NCBI RefSeq assembly: GCF_001625215.2
Contig: NC_030389.2
Coordinates: 33,283,454 to 33,347,453 of the forward strand
Direction: 5' to 3'
Source: Daucus carota subsp. sativus
Lineage: Eukaryota; Streptophyta; Magnoliopsida; Apiales; Apiaceae
Length of the DNA: 64,000 bases
Shown in pieces: positions 32,110-45,700 of the stretch. Made by a program: the position numbers and the translations under genes. The notes under the pieces were generated by a model that was not told the DNA's origin, did not search any database, and worked only from the letters and a program-made list of their open reading frames with translations. Within the stretch, counting starts at the first letter, position 1, and every line of letters begins with the position of its first letter.

Positions 32110-34625
32110 GTACACGGATTTGTGCTTCATCTCTGGCTGGTAAAACAACAAAAAGGCTTACTACCCTACCCAAAGTTCAGGTTCAAATATCATACTCATC
32201 CAAACTAACTTTACATGTACCAAGAGTAGTTCCTTAATTTGACATTCTCATCCTTATTTTGATAAATCCATTTTGTTCAGGACAACAATAAATATTAGAC
32301 AAAGATGGTACAATACATGGTTTGATTGGTACATCATAGTCTTTTCTTCGTCAAGTATGGTTCAGAAACAATGAATTTTGTTACTTGCAGCATCTAACAG
32401 GACAGTGCCAGTTTCGTGTTTTGAAACTCCAACTCGTGCTGATAAGATTTGCCAACAACTCTCTCACTCCACACAAGGTTCAGGTACATATATTAACAGC
32501 TCTGTACATTTCCTCGCTTTTACATTCTTTGCATATTACTGTGATGTCGGGTTCTGCAATTAGACATGGTACACCAAGAATACCCTTTCATCAGAGTGAT
32601 GGATTGGTACATAGTCATGTGATAATGTCGTCATGTATCGCTCTCAAATATACAAAATTAACAAGTTCCTACTATTTATGAATTGTAATCCAGGTTCTCA
32701 TTCATCTGCTAATGAGGCTTCTTTGATGTGCGAAAATGCTTATCTGAATACAGCAGCCAGGATACAGCAACATATTGGTACATAATCACACGATATTGTA
32801 CTCACGTGTCGCTCTCAAATATAGAAATTTAACATATACCTACTGTTAATTCTTTGTACTCCAGGTTCACGTTTAGAACCACCAACTATTGCTGCCAAGA
32901 CTTATCCTGTTATTAATTAACTACATATTTTTCAGGGTACACCACATATGTGAATTACTATATGCAGAGTGTAAATTACTATTTATACCTATTGTGAATT
33001 AAATTAAAATGCATGTGTTAATATATGCAGGGTCTTAAATTTAATGTTATTTCATTCACACTCTGAATTACTAATAAATTTAAGACCCTGTAATGCATAT
33101 GTTTATTTAACATACCTTCGTTTCCCTGAATTATACTCTTTCTCCTGTGAGGAGCTATGCATATGTTTATTGACATACCTTGTACCCTACCAACACTCTG
33201 AAGCTGCAGGTTAAAAAAATGTACTGACCACAATATGATTTTGTGAGCTATGCATTATTTTATAATCCAGGTTCACGTGTAGCAACTCCAACTACTGCTG
33301 GCAAGGATTACCCTGCAACCTGCCGCATAGAGCTGTAATTCGAGTCGGGCGGCTCGCGAGCTCGCCCGGCTCGAACTCGTTTAAGTGGGCTCGGCTCGGC
33401 TCGACTCGTTAAACGAGCCGAGTTCGGGTAAAGGTTTCGGCTCGTTTAATTAAACGAGCCGGCTCGACTCGACTCGTGAAATTAAACGAGCCGAGTTCGG
33501 GTAGAGGTTTGGGCTCGATTAAGTGTAAAATTATACGAGCTGGCTCGCTCGGCTCGTTAAAACCGGCTCGTTTAGCTAAACGAGCCGGCTCGACTCGACT
33601 CGTGAAATTAACCGAGTCGAGTTCGGGCAAAGATTTAGGCTCGATTAGTTAATCGAGCCGGCTCGGCTCGGCTCGATTAAAGTTGGCTCGAATTAGGCTC
33701 GGCTCGAAACTCGCCCGGCTCGGCTCGAATTACAGCCCTACTGCCGCACCTCCCAAGGTAAAAAACAACAGTACTGCCAACGCTCACATTCATGTTGTAA
33801 TAAGGTGTTACAAGCCTTCTTTCTGTTACACTATGTTGCGTCATCCTGCATTCACATGCTTAATTTACTCGGTTAAAATTTGTAGCAGGTCAACAAATTA
33901 ATAATACCAGGCGCGTCAATCTATTGAACCATTATACCCCGGCAAATACTACAACTCAGACTAGCCCTGATACGGAGATCACTGTCCCGGTTCCTGAGTT
34001 GGACAAAATTGGTGTTCGTCGTACAGGTAACATATCCTTTCCACGTGATTATTCACCCTTATTGTCATAAAAGCGAAGTTTTCACCTGACAACCACAAGT
34101 CTTCCCACTGTAGTTTGGTATTCTGATGAGGCAAGTCATGGTCCAAGGAATTTGTTGAATTCCTTCAACAAAGTTGGGGAAAACAGTGGTTCAGGAAGGA
34201 CAGATATAGGTAAAAAAAACATTGATACATGCGATATGAAATGCCATGCACCTGACACAATTGTGCGTGCAGGTCTTTCGGAGGATTGTCATGGCCCTGA
34301 ATTTGAATCGACCTCGACTAACAACAACGGTACGTGAAAAACCAGAAGACTGATGCTCAGAACGAGTCTCAGACATCTGATATTCAGTTTAATTGGTATC
34401 AAAAATTAAACTTGCAAAGTATTTAGACATTTAAATTTTTTGAATAAACATAAAGTTGGTGGGCATGAAAGGTTGCAAAATGCATGTGGGAGTTCTTCTG
34501 AAGTGTCCAAAGCAGGCCGATCAAGGATAACAATAGTAAAACAGGTCTTTAGTGAAAGTTGTGAGAATTATCTTTGTATCTTTGCTCTGGTAGTATGCAC
34601 TAAGAAGTCTTTTTATGTAGATTGA
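32110..34625 (+). pseudogene. Series of short exon-like modules, unrecognised gene
   Basis: At least eight segments are bounded by credible AG/GT sites: 32110-32180, 32391-32483, 32694-32777, 32865-32908, 33271-33757 (with a MITE), 33889-34026, 34114-34209, 34273-34329, and a last block from 34456. Several (first, second, fourth, fifth) share a motif resembling CCAGGTTCACG...CCAACTACTGCTGGCAAGG, so exons were duplicated. Most lengths are multiples of three (93, 84, 138, 96, 57, and 66 without the MITE). The peptides are low complexity (ATPTTAGKDYPA; VPVPELDKIGVRRTG) and I do not recognise them. It could be a captured gene or part of a Helitron-encoded protein. Confidence 0.4.
33328..33740. 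mobile_element. hAT MITE with perfect 8-bp target duplication
   Basis: 413 bp, bounded by TAGAGCTGTAATTCGAG and its imperfect inverse CGAATTACAGCCCTA. CTGCCGCA flanks it on both sides (33320-33327 and 33741-33748), an 8-bp duplication diagnostic of hAT. The interior is dense in GGCTCG/CGAGCC motifs and palindromes such as GGCTCGTTT..AAACGAGCC. No ORF. Confidence 0.9.
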
Positions 34626-35820
34626 ATTGTACTTTCATATTGGGGTTAATTTAATGTAAGGTGATTATAAAGAAAAAAATTATCCGTGGCTGTTAAGTGA
34701 GGGAATGAAAATATGTATGTTTTTTCTAACTAAATAGAGTGAATACTTTTTGCATTACACTGTATACAATATGCGGCGACTGAATAGGAATTTATGTGAC
34801 TTGATTTATCTTTGATATTTTTTATCATTTTTTATCATATTATTTTTTATAGATAGGCATGTTATTTTCAATAAATTCAAGAGAAAAGCAAGTAATAAAA
34901 AATTATATATTCTTAAACCAACCAAGACCAAAGTGTCTCACTTATATTCTTCTAATACCTTCCTCTGGAAAAAAAATTACAAATTTCAGAGACAAGTCAC
35001 TAGATTATATTATGATAAATATTAAATATTTGACTTCTATTTTTATCATCTTAAGCATACACAAATATTTGAAGCATGTGATTGTTGAGGTGTGCCCTTC
35101 ATTTTCCGCAATTTTTATGAATTTTTAATGTCTAATAAGTCGATTATGCTTCAACATTGTTAATCTTGATTAAGATTATTTTTCATTTTTTTTTGACGAA
35201 ATCTTGATTAAGATTATTAGTTTTATCGCGCACATGTTTGATGGTCGATATATTTATATTAATTTAACAATGACTGTTATACAATTTTTTTGAAATTTGC
35301 AGCAGGTCTTTTAGAAAAAAATGTTATTGAAATATAAAAAAATATTTGATATTGATAAAAATCAAATCTAAATTTATGAATATTAATATTTAAATATAAA
35401 TAGATATAATGTGTTCAATACACCGTACTAGATTTTGACATAATTTTAGAACTTACTCGGAAAACACCAATTATTAAAAAAGATGGAGAATTATATATAA
35501 TGATTTATACAAATAAAATTACATGACACAATTTTTAATATTATTCATGGTTTGTAATTAATAATTAAAATTTGATAGTAGATAACATTTTTCCCACATA
35601 GTTATATATTCAGATTAAATATAGTTGTTAATATAAATGTTAACTGGCGATAAACATAAAATAAAATAGTAAAAAATATAAAATATTGCGTTATCACAAT
35701 AAAATGATGTTAAAATTAATTAGAAAAACATAATAAAAGTACCGTGTGCTAAGCACAGGCACTATTATTTAAGCTTATAAACTTATAGATCCATGAACTA
35801 CTTCTGTCATCAGAAGTATT

Positions 35821-36125
35821 AATTCTTTCATTTTGTCTTAGAGCATATTCTCCAATGTTCAGGCAGTGGTTTCTTTCATTTTGTCTCGAAGCTTATTCAC
35901 CAATGTTCAGGCAATAGTTTCGTGTAGTTCATTAAACTCAAGTTCTGTTCAAAATTCAAACCTTTTTTAGCATACATGTGGAAGTAATCTTGCCCTCTAT
36001 CTGCAGGCACTTTACTATATTTATTGCCCTAAAGTTTTAAGAATAATGCTCCTACCGTGTAAAGCAAACTTTACTATATTTATTGCTCTAAAGTTTCAAG
36101 AATAATGCTCCTACCATGTAAAGTA
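35821..36125. repeat. Two short tandem duplications
   Basis: A unit of about 54 bp starting TCTTTCATTTTGTCT is repeated near 35822 and 35874. A unit of about 63 bp (TTTACTATATTTATTGC...) is repeated at about 36011 and 36069. Confidence 0.75.
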
Positions 36126-36742
36126 TCTGATATTCAATTCCGTCTAATGAATTAAACTTAACTTCGTTAAATTTCAAATCACTCAAAGATTAATATTATA
36201 TTGTGTTTCAGAGAATAACAATTATAATTCGTAATACTATGAGAGCCTATTATATTTTTATTAGTCAATGTTATAATTAAAAACACATTACAATTAATTA
36301 TTTAAAATTAAAAATTCAAGCGTTACCCGCGAAGCACGGGCCAAATTGCTAGTTTTAATATACACACGAATCTGAATCAGTCCGGTTTCGGGTCGCGGAT
36401 TTGGTTGGGTTCGATTTCGGACTGGAATTCACCGCATAGAGAAGACCACAGCTAAGCTCGCACGCCACAACCAGGCCCAAGCAAAAGCCCCACACTGATT
36501 CATCCCGCAACTCAAACCTTCCCACGCCACGTCCCAAACTCGCTCAATCACCCCCATCTCATTTCTCGAGACCCTCAAACCAAATAACTAACTAGCGGGA
36601 ATCCGTTACTGTATTCCCCACCCACCTATACACACACCCCCAAGCAATCTTATTATTCTCGATTCTCTCAACACTTTTGGACACACACAGTTTCGTTCTC
36701 TACAAGAAACGCAGCTTCGAGCTGCGATCATCAATCTCATCA

Positions 36743-39700
36743 ATGGATGATGATGTGTTGAAGCGAGTTTTACAGGAAGGCGGGAGAGATTACTACGAGC
36801 AACAGCCGTCCACGTCGTCGTCCTCGTCGATTCTTCAATCGCTGCCTCTTCATGTGGTTTGTGCTTTTTCGTCGCTGTTTAGTCGTTGTCGTTGCGCCTA
36901 ATTTGGTCGCGTGTTTGATAGTTTGATGAATTGCTCGATTGCGTGCCTAATCGCTCACTTTTATTGATAATTCTATTAATTATCCGATTACTTTAAATTT
37001 TATGAATAATGAAATACTTGATTGCGTTTGGTTCTTGTTCACTTTTACAGTTCCTGATTAGCTTAGGGTGGATGATAATTAGATGGATTACTTGATTACG
37101 TTAAGCTGCATATGTGTTTTTGTCTGCGTATGCAAGAAATGCACATTGAGTTCACTGTTTACGCTTTTGTTTGTGGATTGTTGTGCATCTAATTTCGCCT
37201 GTACTGTGCCTGGTTTGAGTGCATGTCTTGATAATTTGATGAATAACTTGATTATGTTTATTTTTAACTTACTTTTGCTGTGTCTGATTCGCGTACTTGT
37301 ACTAATGATTTGATGAATTACTCGATTGCATTTGAAAAGTTTATATGTAAACTTGTTCTCGTTGGTGTTAAAGACACATTGAGCTCTAAATTTAATTTGA
37401 TTATTTGAGGAATAGTTGCATAGTATATATGTATATCTGTGACGATATTTTCTCGTATCTTGTAAGTAACACACATCGAGTCACCTGTCTACTCTTTATA
37501 TGTTTATTGACTGTTATTTTGCAAATCATTTTTTATAAGGTTTATAAGTGATGCCCAGTTCTCTTAGTTTAGCTTTTGATGCTTTTTGTGAACATGTGTA
37601 ATCCTGTTACATGTATAGATAATTTGATGAATTACTAGTAGATGGCATACATGGTGTTTGTTAAGTCATGTATGAATATATCTTTGCATCTAAGTAACAC
37701 ACATCCAGTTATCTCATCATGTCTTTACTTGTTGATTGACTGTGAATATGCAAATTGCTGCTTCATTGTAGTTTTGCCGTTCTCATAGTTTGTATTGTAT
37801 GTGTACTTTTGTGGTCTTGTTTAATTCACTTAGATGTATAAGTTTTTGATTATATGTTTAATTGTGTTGATAAGACGGGCAACTTGTGTGTGCATAACTA
37901 TCTGTTTGCCTTGGGAAGTAGCACATGATGAGTTGTCTATATATGATATAAATTATTAATATGTAAATTACATTTGTTGTGGTTTAGAGTTTAGACCACT
38001 CTTACGTAGGCCTTCTCCGAGGACGTGAACCTTAAAGATGCAGGATTAAAGCTTTCTTTTAAAAATTTAGTGCCACCACGAATAAGATGCTATGGGTGTA
38101 ATAAGGGTATAGGATTGAAAGGGGAAGAGTCAGGAAGCTGTCATAGATAATGTGCTATCAGGATAAACAGCGGGGAGGGGGTAAAAAGAGAGCTAGTATA
38201 TTTCTTGTCATACTTGCATTTTACTGCATTGTTTATTATGTTCTTTTATGCTATTTCAAGGTATACCTTTACTGCTTAACTTCTTCTCTTTTTTTCGTTC
38301 GCACTCCCTTCTGCCTTTCTTACAATTTCTAATTCAAAAAAAGATAAATTTCAACATCTTACCAAACATTTTACATGTTTTCTTGAAAGCTGCAAGTCTT
38401 TTACTTCTCTAGAACATGGGTTAAATAAGCCTACATTTAACACCCTTGGACTAAAAGAAAATGGCCGTCTTGGTATGGTTAGGCATGCTTCTTGTGAAGT
38501 TGTATGATGCTCATACTTGTACTGTAATTTGATGATTCATCGATACACAGTACATTGTATATCTGTTTGCCTCTGTAAGCTAAGTACTGCACACAAAAAT
38601 CTCTATGTATGATGTTATATAGAAGTGATCTTCAAAATGTTCCTTAGTCGTGGTTTAGCATTAAGGTTTATAATGTTGTACGGCTATGCTAGTTCAGATC
38701 GGGTTTGCTTCTAGTAAACTTGTATTGTTAATGCTTATAAGATTCTGGTGAATTGTGTTCGATAAGAAATATCATCTCACTTTGTTGTGGCTTGAATTCT
38801 GCAGCCGTTTGACCGTGGAAACTATTTGTTAGTAAAATCAATACAAGAATTAAGATCAAAGAAAGATGGTCTTGTGACTGTTGGCATAGGCGGCCCTAGT
38901 GGGTCAGGTAAAACAAGGTATTGTTCTCATTGTTGTTTAGTGCACCCTACCGTCAATTATTGTTTCCTTGTATTGCTGTACACATAAAGATAATCAATTT
39001 CTTGGTAATTGAAGCTTAGCGGAGAAAGTGGCATCAGTTATTCGTTGTACAGTTATATCAATGGAGCACTATCGCATTGTAGTTGATGATGGAAACGACT
39101 TGAATCCAATAGACTTTGACCTTCTTGTGCAGAATCTTGAGGTGGGCAGCGCAAATGCATATATCTTTCCACTTGTGTTGTATATGTTTAGATGATTGGT
39201 TGATCCTGATAGAGATATGGCATAGCTAAACTATCATGTTGATTTAGGATCTGATAAGAGGCAAAGATGCCCTGACTCCAGTGTTTGATTTCCAAGAAAA
39301 AAGGAGAATTGGATCTAAAGTCATAAAGAATGCTTCTGCTGGAGTGGTGAGTTGTATACCCATCTCATCCACTCTTAGGGCAAGTCCAACATTGTCCTAG
39401 TCCAAATTTATGGCATTTGGAACAAATGAGTGCTCCAACAATGTCCTAGCCGTGCCTTAAAACACTAGGACATCTAACAAGTGCCTTATTTTTAAGGAAC
39501 CACTATGCATGTATCAATAAGAAATTAGCTTCCCTCTATTTCAAAATATATATCTTCTTTCATCTTTTCCCTTCCCTCCAATAGTATTTCAATTTTATTA
39601 TTATTATAATAATAAGGCACAATTATAAGGCATATTGTTGGAGTTCATGTACCAAAATAGTGTCCTGAATCAGTAAGACACAATTTTTTTAATATATATG

Positions 39701-42700
39701 TAAGGCACTTGTCAGGACATTGTTGGACTTGCTCAAATTTATTCAATATTTTAAGCTCTGAATTAAATTGTTTTAGGTGATAGTTGATGGTACATATGCT
39801 TTGCATGCGAGATTGCGTTCTCTGCTTGATATACGAGTTGCAGTGGTAAAGCTTTCTTCTCCTTTTGTGTTATGATCCATTAATTCTTCATTGTGTAGTG
39901 TAGTCATTCAGGTTTACATTTTCTAGTTATGACAACATTTGTAAACCTATGAAAGTGCATCTTGTTTATTTGCGGAAATTAGGTTGGCGGTGTACACTTT
40001 AGTCTGCTTTCGAAGGTAAAATATGATATCGGGGAATCTTGTTCATTAGACTACCTGATTGATAGCATCTTCCCATTGTTTAGAAAACACATCGAGCCAG
40101 ATCTTCATCATGCACAGGTAGGCCATTAATTTCCTATTGTCCTGATCCATTATATAATTTGTTGGAGCTTACAATATTTCACTTTGCAGATCAGGATTAA
40201 TAACAGTTTTGTTTCTTCGTTTAGAGAGCCAATCTACAAGCTGAAGTGTAAAAGCGAGGTCTGTAAGCGTTTATTTTATTTTATTGTTATGATTGCAAGA
40301 CAAGATAAATATGTCGTTTCATGCTTATGGGTTGCATGAAACTGCTTTCTACTTGGTTTCTTAATAAGGTGTAACAGGGAAGTTCTGGACTTATGGTGAC
40401 ACATTCAACTGTTTGCTTCACTGCATATTTTTTTCGAAGTGACTGAGATTAATACGAAGGAAATGCATGTGTGTTTGCTTTGCACTTCTGTTGTAAAGAA
40501 CGCACAATATAGTTTTCCATCCATGCATCATATAAGTTTTGCCCTTTCTGCGCCCTGGAAAAATAATCTTAAACCTGCTTCATATCTCTTTTTTGGATAT
40601 CAAAAGGAGGCATATCATATAGTTAGGCCATAAATTTAAGCGTGTAGTATCTTAGAATGAAGCGTGTAGTATCTTAGAATGAAGCATCAGAGAGAGAACT
40701 TGGAGGCTACATAGTTACAACGAACCCACCTTGGGTTGTGTTTCGATGTGAAACACCTAGTTGCACAATGATGTTGACAAAATTAACTCAAAGCACAAGA
40801 AAGAAATAGATAGGAATGGCCTATTCGTAAATGTATGAACGAGGTTGATGACTAAATGCTTTTATAAGAAACAATACTGTGATAAATGACCCCTGTGTAA
40901 GAGTTTCAACAAGCAAGTCTATCATGTCTTCTTTGTGTCCTTCATTTCATCCACTGGCTTGTTGTAAGATAGATTTTGTTAATTATGTGCCTCTCTAAGC
41001 TAAAATGTTGTCTGTTTCTAGCAGTCAAAAAGTGGACTTTCAGCTTATGCATTTCATGGAAAGGAACCAATACCTGAGAAGTGAGTTTCTAAATGGGGTT
41101 GTGTTCTTATTTATCATTCTTGCATTGTGGGTCATGTGATTTTTCTTTATTTCTCTATAAATATATATGGTTATGATATATTATGGTGCAAAATTTGCTT
41201 CAGTTTTATCGAGATGTACCTAAGGCCTCCATCTGCAAGTGAGGAAGCACATATAAATGATTGGATTAAAGTCCGACAATCTGGTATTAAGTACTATCTT
41301 TCACTGGGTGATCAAAGGATAGTTGACAAAAATTATATCATCCGGCCCAAAGCTGAATTCGAGGTTAGGCATTTTCTTTGCAGCCAACTCTTCAAAATCA
41401 TCTTACACACACACACACATATGCAGTGATTCAGGAGAGAATATTTTGTTTGTGAGAACAGCGAGAACAGTTGTTCTGCACTTCTTAGAAAGTGCAGAAC
41501 AATTGTTTTGGAAAATTTTCACTTTTGAATGTTGTATTGCTCTGTCGCAGAACAATAGTGTTCTCATGCTAAAAACTGTTCTCCACTAAGTGCGACCCTA
41601 TATATATAATATATGATATAAACATTGCCAACATAGTGAACTATAAATCTTCAGACCCTTTTCGCTCATCTTTAACAGAGTTATAATTTTATGCAATTGT
41701 TATTGGTGCAAAATTTGGTGTTAAATTAAACGTCCTGAATAGTTTGTTTCTTTTTATTCTTTTTTGCTGTTGTACCAGGTTGGACGGATGACTCTTGGTG
41801 GATTATTGGCTTTGGGCTACACTGTTGTAGTTAGTTATAAGCGGTCATCCACATCAGTTAGTGATGGAAACCTTTCAATGTCACTTGAAAGTATTGATAC
41901 TCTTGGTGAGACATATATGGTGCTTCGTGGTACAAATAGGAAAGTATGAATTTTCTTCCCTTAATAATTCTACCAAACTTGAATTTCATTACACACTTTT
42001 GCCCTCTATTTTAGGATTTTGGTGTCAAAATTGCACACTTCGAATTTGTGTTAGGATTACAGGAAGATGATTTAGTTCTCGGTAGAAGCAGGACAGATAT
42101 GTTATTATAGTTCTTTGAATATCCCTCTAGAGACAGTTCCTTATGTTGACTCTAATTGCACTATATGTCATACTTAGATAATGTATTTTCTTGCTACACT
42201 GTGTGATACACAAGGAGGTAGTTTGTCTAGGCACTAATCAAAGAGAGAAATGAAGCAACTTAGATTATTTGTTATCCTGTTATTGTTACAAATACTTAAA
42301 GCTCCTGTGCATTTTAATTTGACAAGAAGTTGTTAAAAAGGACGTGTCGGAACTTGCTAAATAAACTAGTACAATAATTGAATTGCACGAATTAATAAGG
42401 TGGGAAAACGCTGCCTTGTTTTAAAATAAGCTGAAACTTGAAAGTATCTTGTTTTAAGAAGTTATGCAATAGTTGGGTCACTTCTGGCTTATTGAAACAG
42501 TTTTCTTGGTGAACTAATTACAAGAGAATTGGAAGTGAGTTTTGACTAGTACAGTTAAGTTGGGTCACCTCTGGCTTATTGGTTTATTGAAACAGTTAAC
42601 TTGGTGAACTAATTACAAGAGAATTGGAATTGAGTTTTGACTAGTACAAGTTTGGAGTGGAAATCATAGTGTGCACACTGTACTAGCAAAGAAGCAGTTT

Positions 42701-45700
42701 ACACGCATTTAGGCTTGTGCTACTGGTGTCCTTCTGTAGCAGAAGCATCCTAATATTAATATGTTTCTTTTTTATGGGCTGACCAAGGCTATCGCTCTGG
42801 GAGAATAATCCTAGAGATGCACCCTTTTGGGTTTGGATGTGATTCTATTTTAAATTTATTAATATTGTTTTCTTTCATTCTGTCAAGTTGTTGAAAATTA
42901 AATTATATAATTTCCGCATGTAAATATTTTTATCGTAATTGACAATGGACTTGTTTTTAACAATTGTAAACTTTTCTTTATGTTGTCTTCGTGTAGACGG
43001 TTGGAGCTGAGGCATCAAGGATGGGTATCAATGGACCATGGATCACAAAATCTTATCTTGAAATGATCCTTGAAAGAAAAGGTTATGAGATGGAAATTCT
43101 TGATGGTTCTTCTAAATTAACGCATGTTAATATGTATGAGTAGGCATGAACTGGAGAATTATGAAATCAGTAAAAAATTGAATGACTCGATGACTACAAT
43201 AAAATCCAAGTAAAAAGACCGTAAAAGAAAATTTTGTGAAGAATGAAGTCTTTATTGAGATTTATCAAGTCTTGTTATAAATGATATTTTCCACCAAAGA
43301 GATTAATGTTTCTTAATATAATACTTCTATTAGTTAACCTATTCGGCCTGCAGGTGTACCACGTGTTAATACACCACCACCATTATCTAGTAGATCTGTG
43401 ACCACGACTGAAGGAGGCTTGATTGCTGCACCAAAGCCTCTCCGCATTCCACCAAACATTGTCAATCCTCTTGATGAAATGTCGCAGCCATGGACTCGTT
43501 CTCCTACCAAGTCAAAAATGGAACCTGTACTAGCCACTTGGCAGTTTATTTCATCGGATCATCCAGTTTCTGGTGGACCTGCAATTGGTATATATTTTTA
43601 CTAATTGGAGGCGAAACAAGTTTCCTTTTTGGTATTCTGTTATGTAATTGTTCTTTTCTTATGTTTACGACTTGTATGCACATATTCCTGTCTTGAAAAA
43701 ATCACAGATCCTTCTTCCAGGGATACCCTGCAGCTCGCACCAATGCCTGATTCATATGATCTGGATAGGGGATTGCTTCTTGCTGTTCAAGCGATACAAG
43801 TATATGATATATGTTATGAAATTTGTTGGAATAGATATTAGTATATTAAGAATTTTACATTATGATAATATATTCAATTTTGAGGGACTTGTAACTCTAA
43901 AATTGTCAAGCAGTTCTCACAGGTGTCTAACAGTATTTGTGTACTTTTAGGCTTTGTTGGAGACCAAAGGTCACCCTGTCATAGTTGGTATTGGTAATTC
44001 TACTTACCTTTCTGTTGTGTACTCTCTTTATTGTCTTTCATATGTGTTTGTTGTCATTAATATGGATATCTTAAAAAAATTTCTGATTGCCTTCTAGTCC
44101 CTAGCAAGTCAAATAGCATGATTAAGTAAAGACCAGACGCTGGAGAAAAAAGAAAAACCTGAGTTTTGTTACCTTGTTATCTACCAAATGAGCAAGTTAA
44201 CAAATAGGGATATGTTATTTTATTTAGGGGGTGGCTAGATCGTTTGTAAGTTCCCACAAGTAACAAGTAATGTCTTTTGGTCCTCTAGGTGGCCGATGTT
44301 GAACTGTTCATATTTTGACTTGCCAACCTATACTACAAAAGTTAAAGATTTGATCAAGTGTTGTTTGCAAACTTTGTTTCTACTGTTCTACTAACTATAT
44401 GTTATGCTGATGCAGTTGAATATTTTTATTTTCTATATTGGTTTTCTCAAAAATTATGCTACCTACTCCTTGATTAAATTTAAGAAGTGAGCTTTCTTGG
44501 ATATGACACTGAACTGAAAATGATGTATGACTTTAAAATCTCAGATTGTTATGCCTTATCTTAAGGAAATTGTCATCATAATACTTTCTTAAATGAATAA
44601 AATGTCTGAAATCATCTTCAAATTTGGATCTTCATCATCTTATTTTTCTTGATGATGATTTTTGTGAGTCAGTTGGCTGGGAGGAAAGGTACGAAGTAGC
44701 AACTTGGTTGATTTTTAACCATGATTTAGTTTCTTTATTGACAGTATTTGACAAAATCATAGATTTTGCAATAAGTTGTTCCATCCTTCTTACACTTGTT
44801 TTGGGATTCTCTATTCCATATCGTTTGCAAATGCAATATTCTACTTCCTACATTCCATTTACAGCCTGATCTCATGTCTCTTTTCTTTCAGTACACCTAT
44901 GTTTTCCTTTACAACCTCCCATACTTTTTCATCTCATTTCCATTTATGCCAACCAGACACACCATAATCTGGAGGTGATATATGTTTCTTGATTTGTGGC
45001 AACATGTTCTTACGGTTTAATCTTCTCATCTAATCTGGCGGTAGTGCAAACTATCGTAACGATACATATATAGTGGATCAGATCCATCTTTGGATGTTTG
45101 TTGATATGGCATGTAAGTTGTTTCATGTTTGGTGTTTACCTATGAGGCCTTAATGTCCTAAAGTTTTTTCTGCTGTTGTGTTTCCGATAGGAGGTCCAAG
45201 TGGGTCTGGGAAAACTAGTCTGGCTCGTAAGATGGCGAATATTGTTGGTTGTGAAGTTGTTTCTCTGGAAAGCTATCATAGATCTGAACAAGTGAAGGAC
45301 TTTAAAAATGATGATTTTAGCTCACTTGATCTTGCTTTGCTGTCTAAGGTATTGTAGTGTTTTCGGTTGGTGTGTAGATTGTGATAAACACCTTATCTTT
45401 ATAAGTCATAAGCTTAGTCCAGGATTATTAAACCTTGTCTTTTGAAAATCAGCTGGTTGCTGCAATATTGTTATCTGGTTTAAGAAAGCTCTTATATGTT
45501 TGAGATGTTCAATGCAACACTTGCCCAAATAGATGAAGATGCAGTCATATTCCTTTCCCAAAGTCCTTTGTATTAATGTTTTTTCACTTTTATCCCTTCT
45601 GCAGAATATTGACGACATGAGAAATTTTCGGAAAACAAAAGTACCTGTCTTTGATTTGGAGACTGGTGCTCGCAGTGGCTTAAAAGAGCTTGAAGTTTCA

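Larger units (their letters stand above)
29107..36352 (+). mobile_element. Probable non-autonomous Helitron carrying gene fragments
   Basis: The 3' end is the clearer signal: hairpin arms CCCG (36326-36329) and CGGG (36337-36340), eight bases, then CTAG (36349-36352) followed by T. This is the plant Helitron terminus. The 5' end is proposed at TCTATCTATATC (29107) after an A, giving insertion between A and T; this boundary is weak. Neither Rep nor helicase is encoded. The interior has a pectinesterase exon and a series of small spliced exons. The 3' end lies 390 bp upstream of the kinase-like gene start. Confidence 0.5.

Noticed and set aside
37088..37474. 128-codon minus-strand ORF
   Set aside because: Lies inside intron 1 of the kinase-like gene, AT-rich and without recognisable features.
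41127..41949. Several short plus-strand ORFs (and similar ones at 43400-47150)
   Set aside because: They are exons of the kinase-like gene read through their splice sites, not separate genes.
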